From contig NC_080042.1 of NCBI RefSeq assembly GCF_012489685.1, positions 42,584,066 to 42,648,065 on the forward strand: a DNA stretch of 64,000 nucleotides. Reading direction: 5' to 3'. The position numbers and the translations under genes were made by a program. This document shows positions 10,274 through 20,790 of the stretch, piece after piece. Origin of the DNA: Lotus japonicus. Its lineage: Eukaryota > Streptophyta > Magnoliopsida > Fabales > Fabaceae. The notes beneath the pieces were generated by a model, which did no database searches, was not told where the DNA came from, and was given only the letters and a program-made list of their open reading frames with translations. Each line of letters begins with the position of its first letter. Positions within the stretch are counted from its first letter, which is position 1.

Positions 10274-11565
10274 ATGGATCCATCTGATTGTCCTTTTGAT
10301 CTTGCAGCATACATTCAAAATAGTCAAATTGAAGAAGCTTATGTACTCAACCGATTTAGAGAGCGTCGAAGAAAAATTCGAGAAGATACTGCACCTCGTA
10401 GTATAAAATATCTCGGTAGAGATCATACAGCGGCAAACCAGAGGCTAATTGACGACTACTTTGCCAATGAGCCTACATATGACGATGCAATGTTTCGTCG
10501 TCGGTACCGGATGCAAAAACATCTTTTCCTTCGAATCGTTGATGACCTTTCAAGTAGTGATAACTACTTCACCCAACGCGTTGATGCAGCCAATAAACAA
10601 GGTATATCACCCTTAGCAAAATGTACCACAGCAATGCGAATGTTAGCATATGGTGTGGCAGCAGATGCGGTCGATGAGTACATCAAAATTGGAGGTACTA
10701 CAGCATTGGAGTGTTTACGTAGATTCTGTAAAGGAATCATACGATTGTATGAGCAACAGTACCTGAGAGCACCAACCCAAGAAGATCTGCAAAGAATACT
10801 ACATGCTAATGACATGCGGGGGTTCCCAGGCATGATCGGGAGTATTGACTGCATGCACTGGGAGTGGAAAAATTGTCCTAAAGCATGTGAATGTCAATTT
10901 ACTAGAGGGGATAAGGGAACCACAACAGTTATTCTTGAAGCAGTTGCAACTTATGACCTATGGATTTGGCATGCCTTTTTTGGATGTCCTGGAACGTTGA
11001 ACGACATAAACGTTCTAGATCGGTCACCAGTTTTTGATGACGTGGAACAGGGAAAGGCTCCAGCTGTGAATTTCTTTGTGAATCAACGTCCCTATAATAT
11101 GGCATACTATCTAGCCGATGGTATCTATCCTTCTTATCCAACTTTCGTCAAAACGATTAGACTTCCTCAAAGTGAACCCGATAAGTTATTTACAAAAGTT
11201 CAGGAGGGATGTCGGAAGGACATCGAACGTGCATTTGGAGTTCTTCAAGCTCGTTTTAAAATCATCCGTGAACCAGCTCGCTTGTGGGACATAGATGACT
11301 TGAGTATCATTATGAGGTAATGCATCATATTACATAATATGATTGTCGAGGATGAACGAGATTCATATGCTCAACGTTGGACCGATTTTGAGCAATCTGG
11401 GGAAGGTGGATCTAGTACACAGCAACCCTACTCGACCGAGGTTTTACTGCTTTTGTAAATCATGTGCGTGCTAGATCCGAGTTGCGTGATTCAAATGTTC
11501 ATCACGAACTGCAAGCAGATCTAGTGAAGCACATCTGGGCAAAGTTTGGAATGTCTCAGGATTGA
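10274..11565 (+). pseudogene. PIF/Harbinger transposase (DDE), near-complete, with a stop and a frameshift
   Basis: The transposase would cut and join the element ends in the nucleus. I take the ATG at 10274 (MDPSDCPFDLAAYIQ) as start; an upstream ATG at 10190 adds a leader not typical of the family. The catalytic triad is visible: first D in IGSIDCMHWEW, second D in GTLNDINVLDRSP, and E in DIERAFGVLQARF. The frame is open to a TAA at 11318, where the family has Lys before a CIILHNMIVEDERD block; that block follows directly in frame. A further frame change near 11450 precedes the last 38 residues, ending at the TGA at 11563-11565. Two lesions near the C terminus, with an intact DDE core, suggest recent inactivation. 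Confidence 0.9.
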
Positions 11566-12064
11566 AGATGATTTGTATCGTACTAATTACGTTATTTGTG
11601 TGTTGTGTGCTTAGTTTGTTGTCTTGCATTTTAAGTTATTGTGTGCTTAGTTTGTTGTCTTGCATTTTATTTTAAGAAAATAAAATAAATTCTTGTATGC
11701 TTAGTTTGTTGTCTTGCATTTTAAGTTAAGAAAAAAAAATTATAGTCTATATTTTAAAAAAAATTAAATTGTTAAGTGTTTATTGTTTTAATTTAATTTA
11801 AATCGATAATTGTAATTTTATGTAATTATAAAAACAAAAATATAAAATTAAATAAAAATGTGAAATAAAAAAGTGGTGGGGTAGGGTGAGTGGTGAGTGG
11901 TGGGGTAGGGTGTTGAGAGATAAGTAAAACCATTGGAGTGGGTAATTGTTGAAAGAGTGTTGAATTGGAGAGAGAAGATGATGTGGAGTGTTGGGAAGAG
12001 AAAAAATGGGGTAGGAAAGGGGTAAACAAAACATTTTTTGCTTAACCATTGTATATATATGGTC
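11566..12064. other. 3' subterminal region of the Harbinger element
   Basis: No gene. TTAGTTTGTTGTCTTGCATTTTA is repeated three times near 11608-11720 as short tandem copies. The last 180 bp carry GTGGTG and GTTGAGAG motifs that recall the GTTGA-rich left end. Minus-strand ORFs here are low-complexity products of this GT-rich sequence. Confidence 0.6.
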
Positions 12065-12076
12065 TTAAGCTACCCC

Positions 12077-12088
12077 TCTATATACATT
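12077..12088 (+). promoter_or_regulatory. TATA-like box of the RanBP1 homologue
   Basis: CTCTATATACAT lies about 100 bp upstream of the start codon and only about 13 bp from the right end of the Harbinger element. Only a minimal core promoter separates gene and transposon; anything upstream is now transposon DNA. Confidence 0.45.
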
Positions 12089-13061
12089 TACACATTTTTA
12101 AACCGTCATCTGTAAAATAAAAATAAAAAAAAACCTACAACCTTTTGTATTTCCCTCTCTTCCTCTCTCCACTTTCCCACCGTGATGTCTAACAACGACG
12201 CTGATCACCGCGAAGAGTACGATGCTCCCGCCGGCGAGGACGAGGACATCGGCGCTCAAGTCGCTCCGATCGTCCACCTTGAAGAGGTCGCTGTCTCCAC
12301 CGGCGAAGAGGGCGAACAACCTATTCTCGACCTATCAGCATCTCTTTCTCTCAATATCTTCCGATTTTCCTTTTCGATTTTGTTGCCTGAAGCTTAAGGT
12401 TTTTTCTGTTAACTCGTTTTGCAGCAAAGCGAAACTGTGCCGTTTTGATAAGGACGGGAACCAGTGGAACGAGCGAGGTGCAGGCACCGTGAAGTTTCTG
12501 AAGCACAGAGAAACCGGCAAAGTTAGGCTTCTCATAAGGCAATCGAAAACCCTCAAAATCTGCGCCAATCATCTCAGTGAGTCATGTTTTCTTCGCGCTT
12601 TCGTTCCTTTTTGGTTTTGTGCATTGTCTTTCTTGTTCTTTTTGGAGTCTTAATTTTGTTCTGTGTTGCTTAGTTCTGCCTGCGATGACTGTGCAAGAGC
12701 ACGCTGGGAATGAAAAGTCTTGTGTTTGGCACGCGAGGGACTTTGCCGATGGTGAAGGATTGAAGGACGAGCTTTTCTGTATTCGATTTCCATCGATTGA
12801 AAGTAAGTGCACTTTTTTGTGTTCTGATTTGTTTTTCGAAGGTGTATTGGAGGACTAGATTTCCCACTCCAAGAATTAGATTTGCCACCCCACTTAAAGT
12901 GGGGAATTACTAAAATGTCCCTCCGTGTTATTTTATGGGAGATAAATATTCGAAAGGTTTCGGTAGTTTAAGTTTCGAAACTAATCGATTTTATAATTCC
13001 CAGTTCCAAACCATTCAATTTCATTTCACTCCCATCGTCTCCCTCTTCGACATCCTCTTCG

Positions 13062-13160
13062 AACATAAAGTTCCAAAACCTTTCGGTACATAAAGTTCCA
13101 AAACCTTTCGGTTCATAAACTCCCAATAGCTTTCGGTACATAAATTTCCGAAACATTACA
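13062..13160. repeat. minisatellite of CATAAAGTTCCAAAACCTTT-like units
   Basis: At least four imperfect copies of ACATAAA.TTCC.AAA..TTTCGGT occur in tandem inside the TIR element. They have no coding meaning. Confidence 0.7.
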
Positions 13161-13635
13161 AATAAGGGGTGACAAATCTACATTTTTACTGTTTCGAAAT
13201 ATAAATCACCGGAATCATGCAGAACATAAAGTTTCGAAATTAAAGGACTGCACAAGTCTGCCACCCTGCCACCAAGTTCCAGATCTCCAAGTTTCAAGGT
13301 TGTGTGTAAGTTCTCTTTCTCTCCCACCAGATTTGCATACAAATGTTTAAATTTCCCACCACATTTTTTATTTTAATGTATGCTCTTTATTTCTGTATTG
13401 CGCTTCATTCATCTCTGCACATATGTTTCGGAACTTATAGTTCCAAGAGGTTTCAAAACTTAAACTGCCGAATGGCTTTGGAACATAAACTGCCGAAACT
13501 ATATAATTAAACCAGTGGCAGTGGCATTTTGCAGGCAGATGACAGACCCATTCATTTTTTGATGAAGCAGTGCTGCTTCAAGCTGCATATGATGCATATG
13601 ATGCTGGGAATGTTGAGCCTACAAGTATCACTCCG

Positions 13636-13757
13636 TTTATCTTACGAACATAACATATTTCAGAATATTATGTTCCGAAGGGTACTCCTGGGGTTTCGGA
13701 AATTTATCTTACGAACATAACATATTTCGGAATATTATGTTCCGAAGGGTACTCCTG
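13636..13757. repeat. direct duplication of a palindromic block of about 66 bp
   Basis: TTATCTTACGAACATAAC, GGAATATTATGTTCCGAAGG and GTACTCCTGG occur twice in a row with one or two differences. Within each copy GAACATAA and TTATGTTC form an inverted repeat around ATATTT..GAATAT, so each unit can form a hairpin. Confidence 0.75.
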
Positions 13758-13972
13758 GCATTTTTTTAAAAATGCTGGGTGGCAAATCTAATACTTGGGG
13801 TGGGAAATCCAAATCTCAGTGTATTGTAGGTAGCTATGTTCGGATGTGTTTGCTATTTTAGTACTTTTAATTTAATTCGATGTTCCTTGATGTGGTAATG
13901 ATTTGTCTTGATAAGAGGTGGATTGCTGGTATTTCCATCATACTCGTTGTGTTTTGCGTTGTTAATTGCTGA

Positions 13973-15216
13973 CAAGGTTCTAAATATCGGTCGCGGTCGC
14001 AGTCGCGTTGCGGATTTCGCGATAACGGATATTATCGTTGTTGCGGTATGTGTTGCGCCTATTGCGGTGTGAATGACTCTTATATTTTCACAAATTATGT
14101 TTAAAATGCATAAATCATGTGAAAAAAAAAATATTATTATATAACATATATTATTGATCATAATCTACATTATACAAAAACTCATGACATATATTTTAAA
14201 TCTTCATAAGATGTCAAAAAGTAAAGAAAATAATTAGAAAATGATTGATATGAATAAATTAGTAGCTACTAATATATTTAATAAAATTCATACATTAACA
14301 TAAATCAAACAATAAGAATCATTCAAAAGAATCATATGATCTATTAAGCTAGATAATCAAATAAAAAAATGCCACATATAATATAACCCATTTCAGTATT
14401 TTTTTTAAATCCATATAACCCATTCAACGAATCTGTTATGAGCCCAAACCAACACCCTTTTAAACAATTAAACAAATTAATTCAGAATCAATTCTAGGGA
14501 AGGGAAAAACTAAATCATGACCATAATTTTAGGGAAATCAGAAAATCAAAATATGATAAAATAAATAACAAAACTGACCCCACTTTTTTTAAGAGAAAAA
14601 AATCAAAATCTTTCCACTCTCCTCCCATTCCAAAACACGATCAACAAAAACCCAAAAGCAGAGAGAAGACAACAACAGATCTGAAGAGATTGAACTTGAA
14701 GGGTGAAGAAGAGACAGAAGAGAAGAGTGAAGACGAGAGCGTCGCTGACAGTGTACGGTGGTTTTGGGTGGCAGCGCGGCTGCGCCGGTCGGTCGGAGGC
14801 TTGGAGCACGAACTGACGAACTCATCTCAGTTCTCACTTCTCACGGTCAAAGTCTCAGAGTCAGAGAGCAAGAGGAAGAGAACACAGGAAGAAGGGAAGA
14901 TAGAGGTTTCTAAGTTGAATCTAAGAAAAAGCTGAAATTTGGTACAAGATTCTCCAATTCTCCTTTGATTCTCCTCTGATTCTCTCTAAAATTGATTCTG
15001 AAAATGGGTTTTTTTGGAGGAAAAGAAGAAGTCACGGCAGTAACGGCGTTACAAGGCTCTGTAACGCCTCTGTTGCGGCTGATATGCCGTTACGTTGCGG
15101 CCGTTACACGTGATTCTGCATAGCACCAAGAAATCGTTCCGTATCGGTAACGTTCCTCGCCGTTACCGCAACATATCGGACGATATCAAGATATCGTTCC
15201 GATATTTAGAACCTTG
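13973..15216. mobile_element. non-autonomous hAT transposon in RanBP1 intron 3
   Basis: The element is 1244 bp with 18-bp perfect terminal inverted repeats, CAAGGTTCTAAATATCGG. An exact 8-bp target-site duplication ATTGCTGA flanks it (13965-13972 and 15217-15224), as in the hAT superfamily. The subterminal regions are GC-rich with clustered GCGGTCGC, GTTGCGG and CGTTAC motifs on both sides, a typical arrangement of transposase-binding sites. There is no transposase; short ORFs near 14589-14935 overlap on both strands in a purine-rich stretch and resemble no family I know. Confidence 0.9.
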
Positions 15217-15286
15217 ATTGCTGATTGTAATTGCATCAATCAATATATATTAGAAAAGAAGAACTTCCATCAGGCTGATTTAATAA

Positions 15287-15383
15287 CGTGTCATTCTCAC
15301 GTTAATTCTTAGTGATGTGTCATTCTCACGTTAACTCTCATAAAAAAAATCCACGTGTCATTCTCACGTTAATTCTCATAAAA
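15287..15383 (+). repeat. three tandem copies of an ACGTGTCATTCTCACGTTAA unit
   Basis: The unit GTGTCATTCTCACGTTAA with a short spacer is present three times (about 15287, 15315 and 15354) near the presumed 5' end of the Helitron. Each unit contains CACGTT/ACGTG-type cores. Confidence 0.75.
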
Positions 15384-15392
15384 AATACATTT

Positions 15393-15692
15393 TTAAATTT
15401 TAGATTTGATTAGGATTTAGGTTGTTTATTTCTTGATTTTATCTTAATTTATTTTTAGAGTATTAATTAATTTTTATGGTATTTTTTTGAATTTTTGGAT
15501 TTTTAATTAATTCAGGATTTTATGAGCTTTTATTTTGATTTGCTAGATTTTGATAGTTTTTATCTATATTTATTTAGTACCTTTTTAAATTTTAGATTTG
15601 ATTAGGATTTATGTTGTTTATTTCATGATTTTATCTTAATTTATCTTATTGTTTATTTTTAGAGTATTAATTAATTTTTATGGTGTTTTTAT
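15393..15692 (+). repeat. direct duplication of about 110 bp in the Helitron interior
   Basis: TTTTAAATTTTAGATTTGAT, GGTTGTTTATTTC, GATTTTATCTTAATTTAT and AGAGTATTAATTAATTTTTA occur in the same order at about 15391-15500 and 15583-15692. The second copy has a small insertion. No gene is seen. Confidence 0.75.
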
Positions 15693-17013
15693 TGAATTTT
15701 CAGGGAAATGTTATGAGGTTTCTTCACACAGGATGCTTTCAAAGATTTTTAAAATTGTAGGAACAATACTAGCAATGTATACATGCTTCCATTAGATTCC
15801 TCTGTACCAATAATCCAATAGTCGGTGCTTCCATTTTGGATTTTGTTTGAGAATGAATTTAGTTAATTTTAAGTATATGCTTATATTTGGTGCTTACTAG
15901 ACAGAGATTGCCAATATAAGATGAAGCATAAATTTAGAAGGTTATAAGAACCAACATATTTTATAGAAAGATAAATATTTCTTAATAATTTTTTAAATGG
16001 AATTTAAATTCATAAATCAATATAAACTCTATAGTCTACATTCATTTTTGTTCAAATTACTCGGTAAAAAAAATACCCATGGGGAGTTATAGTTTTATTC
16101 AATTGTATGAATCATCTGTCGTAGTTAGTTGTTGGGGAAAAAAAATTATTGGATGTATTCGATATGAGTGTGAATATTTGATTCAAGCTTTGATTGAGAT
16201 TTAAGGTTTTGTTTTATAACAACTTTTGAGAAATGGTTTATTTGAGGTCATGCCTTGTGAAAAGTGATTTTTCAGTTTTTTCAAATATCAAACTCTAGGT
16301 TTGCTTTTGGGTGATATTTAAGCTTAACTAGCCACCTTATTTCAAACTCTAGGAGGTATGGCTCAATCTTTGAAGCATTGGGGAAAATTGGTCCGGCCAA
16401 TAAGAATTTGGTGGATTCTTCACCAAAGAGGAAACTTTGCCATTTTTCAACATTGACCAATGGAGTTGCTTTTATTTTAAAGGGTCTTGAAGGTCCCCTC
16501 CTTGAGCCACCAAGAGAGGCTCTTGACAATTCAAACAAGAACTTGAAGATCAAATACATATGTACTATAAATTTATGACCTAAATTTATTAGTGCTAATA
16601 TATTAGAGTTACGAGATGTCACGGAGAGGAACATTTTACATAAAAAATGAAAATTTGTACGAGTTAAAAAATATATAATTTCATTTTCCTATAACTTAAG
16701 TGTAATTTTAATAATTTAAACAATAATTATATATTTATGTATAGTTACATATATAAACCACAAAAACAACACCCTATATGCCAAGTATAGATCTTCGCAA
16801 ACAAAATTCAGTTATACCTCACATATGCAAAACTTAAAGATTTTGGCATATTAACTCCTGTGTTTTTCAAATTTTTTATATTAGTTAATTCAATGTATGC
16901 TTACAAAACACTAGAATTGAGTGTCTAAATTTATGCTCTTTAAATATCTGCATCTTTATTATGATTGTTCTTACATTCTTCGTATCTTAAAATTATTATA
17001 GTTTAAAATATTG
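15693..17013. other. Helitron interior without a recognisable gene
   Basis: AT-rich sequence. Two overlapping ORFs on opposite strands at 16281-16634 (-) and 16378-16578 (+) are the only coding-like signal. The plus version has KIGPANKNLVDSSPKRKLCH and the minus version KIKATPLVNVEKWQSFLFG. I recognise neither. A captured gene fragment is possible in a Helitron but unsupported. Confidence 0.4.
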
Positions 17014-17018
17014 ATCGA

Positions 17019-17301
17019 TGTTCTAGGAATGAACATTGAAGAAAGGTATAGTACCCAAGGGTAGAGAGATTGAGCTAGAGAGAGAGAGAGAATTAGAGAG
17101 TGAATGCTGAATTTCAAGTGTGTATTTTCCAAATGAGCCAAAAGTCCCTTACAATTGGTAACTACCTCCTATTTATAGAGTTTGGGCACTACCTATTGGG
17201 CCAATTGGGCCTCCGAAGCTGAGGCCCAACCTAAGGCCAGGCCCTCGCCTTGGGGCGAGCTACACACTGGGCGTTGCCCCTCCAGGGGCTCGCCCAGTCC
17301 A
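17019..17301 (-). repeat. 3' LTR of the Tat element
   Basis: This 283-bp LTR has a minus-strand TATA box (TATAAATAG, plus 17169-17177) and a (GA)n run. Compared with the 5' LTR it has one extra GA unit, one single-base indel and one C/G substitution. Confidence 0.95.
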
Positions 17302-17941
17302 CTAGTCCACAAGACACCGAGCTTGAAGTATGAGAGCTAAGTGTGTCTTTTAAATGCCTTCACATATTCCCTATAGTACCCTAGGATCTAAGCTGCCAAC
17401 ATGGCCTTGAGAAAAAGTAAGTTAACTACGTTGCCGACATGGCTTAAGCAAAAAGAAGCAAGCATTTTTGGTCTTGGCGGACAACCCAAACCGGCAAGTC
17501 CACAAGTCCACAAGCGGCGAGAACGACCGCTCCGAACTGGCGATTGGTTGTAGTAGGTGAGCGATCGTTCGCCGGCGAGAAAGGTGGCAGGCATTGATCG
17601 TGCGCTGACCACTCAAGCGTTGGCTGGCAATGTCCCTAGCGAGTGGCTAAACTTTAATGCTGGCATTACTTGTCAGGCGATGGCGTTTGGCTTCCCTGGT
17701 GGCGAGGCCTTTCGCGCTTCCTCTTGATTTAAAACCCTTTCAAATCCCTACCTGCTCCACGTGATGCGCCAGTTACATCTGTTTTCCTCTTTTTCCGGTA
17801 CCGTCACTTCACTTTTCATAACTGTCCCATCGTGCGCAGTAACTCCCCATTACACGCGACCCACTTTCCCAAAATCATCATGACTTCCAACCTTCCACAC
17901 GCGTCCAACACGTGTCACCCTTCCAGCTTCCCCCCTTCTCC

Positions 17942-17948
17942 TATAAAA
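17942..17948 (+). promoter_or_regulatory. TATA box of the antisense gene
   Basis: TATAAAA in a C/T-rich, otherwise GC-balanced stretch, about 210 bp upstream of the chosen ATG. It lies well inside the element, so the antisense gene seems to have its own promoter and not to depend on the LTR. Confidence 0.5.
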
Positions 17949-18161
17949 ACCCTTCTTCCCCACAATCATCCCTTTCCGAGCCCCCTCTTTACTTCCCTAA
18001 TCGCTTACCAAACTCCCTCTGCCAACTTCCGTTCTGGAGCCGTCGCTTATCATCCTTTCCGCTACCCACTCTACACATCCTTCTCCGGTGAGTCCTACTG
18101 CCCTTATCTCTGCATCATATATATACTCATCCTTTCCTTCTTTCCATTTTACTGTCTAAAA

Positions 18162-20790
18162 ATGGCTTCAAACCCTAACTCCCCTAATCGCTCCTCCCCT
18201 AACTCCCCAAACCACCCCTCTTCCTCTTCCGGGAGTGACCCTGACTCCACCGCAGCCGGCGGCCTCCGCTTAGAGGTCCCGGAGATCCCTCCTTACCGAT
18301 TAAAAACCTTCGCCACTCTGCCCCTTCCAGTTCAAAGAGCTCCCACCCACGAAGCCATAGACCAACCTTCCATTTTCCAAGATAGTGATCTCATTGTACA
18401 ATTCGTGAGCTCCCTGGGTGGTTTGTCTAATGACGATGAGTTTAACGCCAAACTCAGGATCTGGATCTGCAGTTCTGAGGATCGCCCCTGGCTTCATAAG
18501 CTAAACGGCGACGTAAAGAGATCCCACTTTTTCTTTGCGTACGAATACATGTTTAGCGAGCTTGGAATCAGGCTTCCTTTCTCGCCCTTTGTCCAAACCG
18601 TCCTCCGCGACATCAACGCGGCTCCCTGCCAACTTCACCCCAACGCCTGGGCCTTCATTCGGTGCTTTGAAATCTTATGCGCCGCGGTTGGCATCGCCCC
18701 ATCTCCCACCAGTTTCTTCTACCTCTACGATGTTGACCCCAAGTCCATCAAAAACAGAGGGTGGATTTCCTTGAAGGCCCGGGCCGGCCGGAAGTACCTG
18801 CATCCCCACAAAAGTAACGCGAAGTCCTCCTTCGCGCGGAAGTACTTTCGTGTGGCGGTTCACCCCGCCTACCCAGAAGCATTCACCCTTAGGGACGGGA
18901 CCGCCCTTTTCCCTCTTTACTGGACGGAGAAGCCCAATGGGATTACCGATCCTTCAGAGGAATCTTTGTCCGCCAACGACAAAGCCTTTCTGAATCTCCT
19001 TGCCCCACTTCCCATCCTTGACTGCACAACAGTCCTTGAGGGCGCTGGCCTCTCAAGAACTCCCAAATACTTAGGTTGTCCATAGCTTACTTTTATTATC
19101 GACATTTCCTTTCTCGTCTCCTATGTTGTCACTGATCTTCTTTTTTATTGTTGCAGAAGATATGAACTTCACGAACGCCGAGCTCCTAAAGGCCCGCGAG
19201 AGGAGAATGGCTCGCTTTTCCCCAAAGTTCAACGCTGAGGGCGACGTGAAAAAGCGGGGCGGTGCTGAAAACCAAGCTGAGAGCGCCAAAGCTCCCAAGA
19301 GGAGAAAATTGGTCAAAGCCTCCTCCGGCGCCGGCACCTCCAACCCTGGCGCTCAGCCCACCACTGCTGCTGCGCCTAAAGGCAAAAATGTCACTGAAGC
19401 CTCCGTCGCCGCGGCTACCGAGCCAACCACCGTCCCAGCCTCTATTCCTGCTACCGCCGGTGCGGCCGCCGCTGTTGCCGCTGAGTCCACTGCTGGCGCC
19501 ACAGCCGCCTCCGTCGGTGCCACAACCACCAACATTTCTCAATCCTCAGCTGTTGAGAAACTCGCCGGCGTCAACGCCACAAAAGCTGTTGCGTCTTGCG
19601 ACACTCCCGTTGGAGAGAAAGAAAAAGAAAATGAAACCCCGAAGTCTCCCTCTCGCCAAGACGCGCCTCCTAGCCCGCCCCCAACACATGATGCGGGCTC
19701 CATGCCTTCCCCGCCTCAACAAGGGGAAAAATCCTGTCCTGGCGCTGCCATTACCTCTGAAGCAACTCGAATTGAGCAAGCTCCTGCTCCCGAGGGCGGT
19801 TCTTCAAGCTATTATAATATGCTCCCCAACGCCATTGAACCCTCAGAATTCTTACTTACTGGCCTCAACCGTGACGCCATAGAAAAAGAAGTTTTGAGTC
19901 GGGGCCTTAATGAAACCAAGGAGGAGACTCTTGCTGGTCTCCTACGCGCTGGTTGCATCTTTGCCCACGCGTTTGAGAAGTTCAACGCCGCCACCGTTGA
20001 AGCTGAGCGGTTGAAGGCCGAAAGTGCTAAGCATCAAGAAGCCGCCGCTGCTTGGGAAAAGCGCTTCGACAAACTGGCGACGCAGGCAGGAAAAGACAAA
20101 GTCCATGCCGACAAGTTGATTGGCACGGCGGGGATTAAAATCGGCGAACTGGAGGATCAGCTGGCGCTGATGAAGGAAGAAGCGGATGATCTTGATGCAA
20201 GTCTTCAAGCTTGCAAAAAGGAAAAAGAGCAAGCTGAGAAGGACCTGATTGCCAGAGGCGAGGCGCTGGTTGCTAAGGAGTCAGAGCTCGCCATATTGCG
20301 CGCTGAGCTGGAGTTAGTGAAGAAGGCGCTGGCGGAGCAAGAGAAAAAGTCTGCTGAGTCCTTGGCCTTGGCGAAGTCTGACATGGAGGCGGTGATGCAG
20401 GCCACGTCCGAAGAGATCAAGAAAGCGACCGAAGCTCATGCTGAGGCCCTCGCCACGAAAGATGCTGAGATTGCTTCCCAACTGGCAAAGATCAAAGGGC
20501 TAGAGGACGAGCTGGCGGCGGAGAAAACCAAAGCCACTGAGGCGATGGAACAAGCCGCCGACATTGCTCTTGACAATCGCGAGCGCGGCTTCTACCTTGC
20601 CAAAGATCAGGCCCAACATTTGTACCCGAACTTTGATTTTAGCGCTATGGGAGTAATGAAAGAGATAACCGCTGAAGGATTGGTTGGTCCTGACGATCCT
20701 CCCCTGATTGACCAACACCTCTGGATGGCGATTGAAGAAGAAGAAGAAGGAGAAGAAGAAATAGGAGAAAAAGAAAGAAACAATGAATAA
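18162..20790 (+). CDS. antisense two-exon gene of the Tat element (putative gypsy-type transposon protein, PF04195-like)
   Basis: The gene runs opposite to gag-pol. Exon 1 (18162-19074) and exon 2 (19157-20790) join across an 82-bp intron (TTAG/GTTGTC, then TTGTTGCAG/AAG), with phases that keep one open frame of 849 codons including the stop. Residues about 60-260 (HFFFAYEYMFSELGIRLPFS, NAWAFIRCFEILCAAVGI, FFYLYDV) resemble the plant 'putative gypsy type transposon' domain. A disordered Ala/Pro/Ser-rich linker with basic patches follows, then a long Ala/Glu/Lys coiled coil (about residues 600-780) and an acidic E-rich end. The start is the ATG after a TATA at 17942; an upstream in-frame ATG at 17832 precedes that TATA. 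Function in the Tat lineage is not established. No stop or frameshift is seen. Exon 2 could alternatively start alone at 19162. Confidence 0.75.

Larger units (their letters stand above)
7961..12064 (+). mobile_element. PIF/Harbinger DNA transposon, both ends present, coding regions broken
   Basis: The element is 4104 bp and is flanked by TTA on both sides (7958-7960 and 12065-12067), the 3-bp duplication diagnostic of PIF/Harbinger. The terminal inverted repeats are GACCATATACAATGG on the left and, read inward from the right, GACCATATATATACAATGG, differing by a 4-bp indel. Internally it has the two-gene layout of plant PIF elements: ORF1, a Myb/trihelix-like protein with a NAM-associated-type C terminus, and ORF2, a DDE transposase, both on the plus strand. 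Both carry stops or frameshifts, so this copy could only move if helped in trans. Its right end lies about 120 bp from the RanBP1 start codon. Confidence 0.92.
12851..13818. mobile_element. non-autonomous TIR transposon in RanBP1 intron 3
   Basis: The two ends are inverted copies: left AGATTTCCCACTCCAAG then ATTAGATTTGCCACC; right, read inward, GGATTTCCCACCCCAAG then ATTAGATTTGCCACC. The flanks carry GTGTATTGG (12842-12850) and GTGTATTGT (13819-13827), an 8-bp match or 9-bp near match. That fits hAT or Mutator-like elements, and I cannot choose between them. No transposase is encoded. The interior holds short tandem repeats built on TTCGGAACATAA. Confidence 0.75.

Noticed and set aside
14589..14935. 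ORFs on both strands inside the hAT element
   Set aside because: Mutually overlapping shadows in a purine-rich stretch; no hAT dimerisation or DDE motif.
16281..16634. 117-codon minus ORF and overlapping plus ORF in the Helitron interior
   Set aside because: No recognisable domain, opposite-strand overlap, and no splice or promoter signals; a captured gene fragment cannot be shown.
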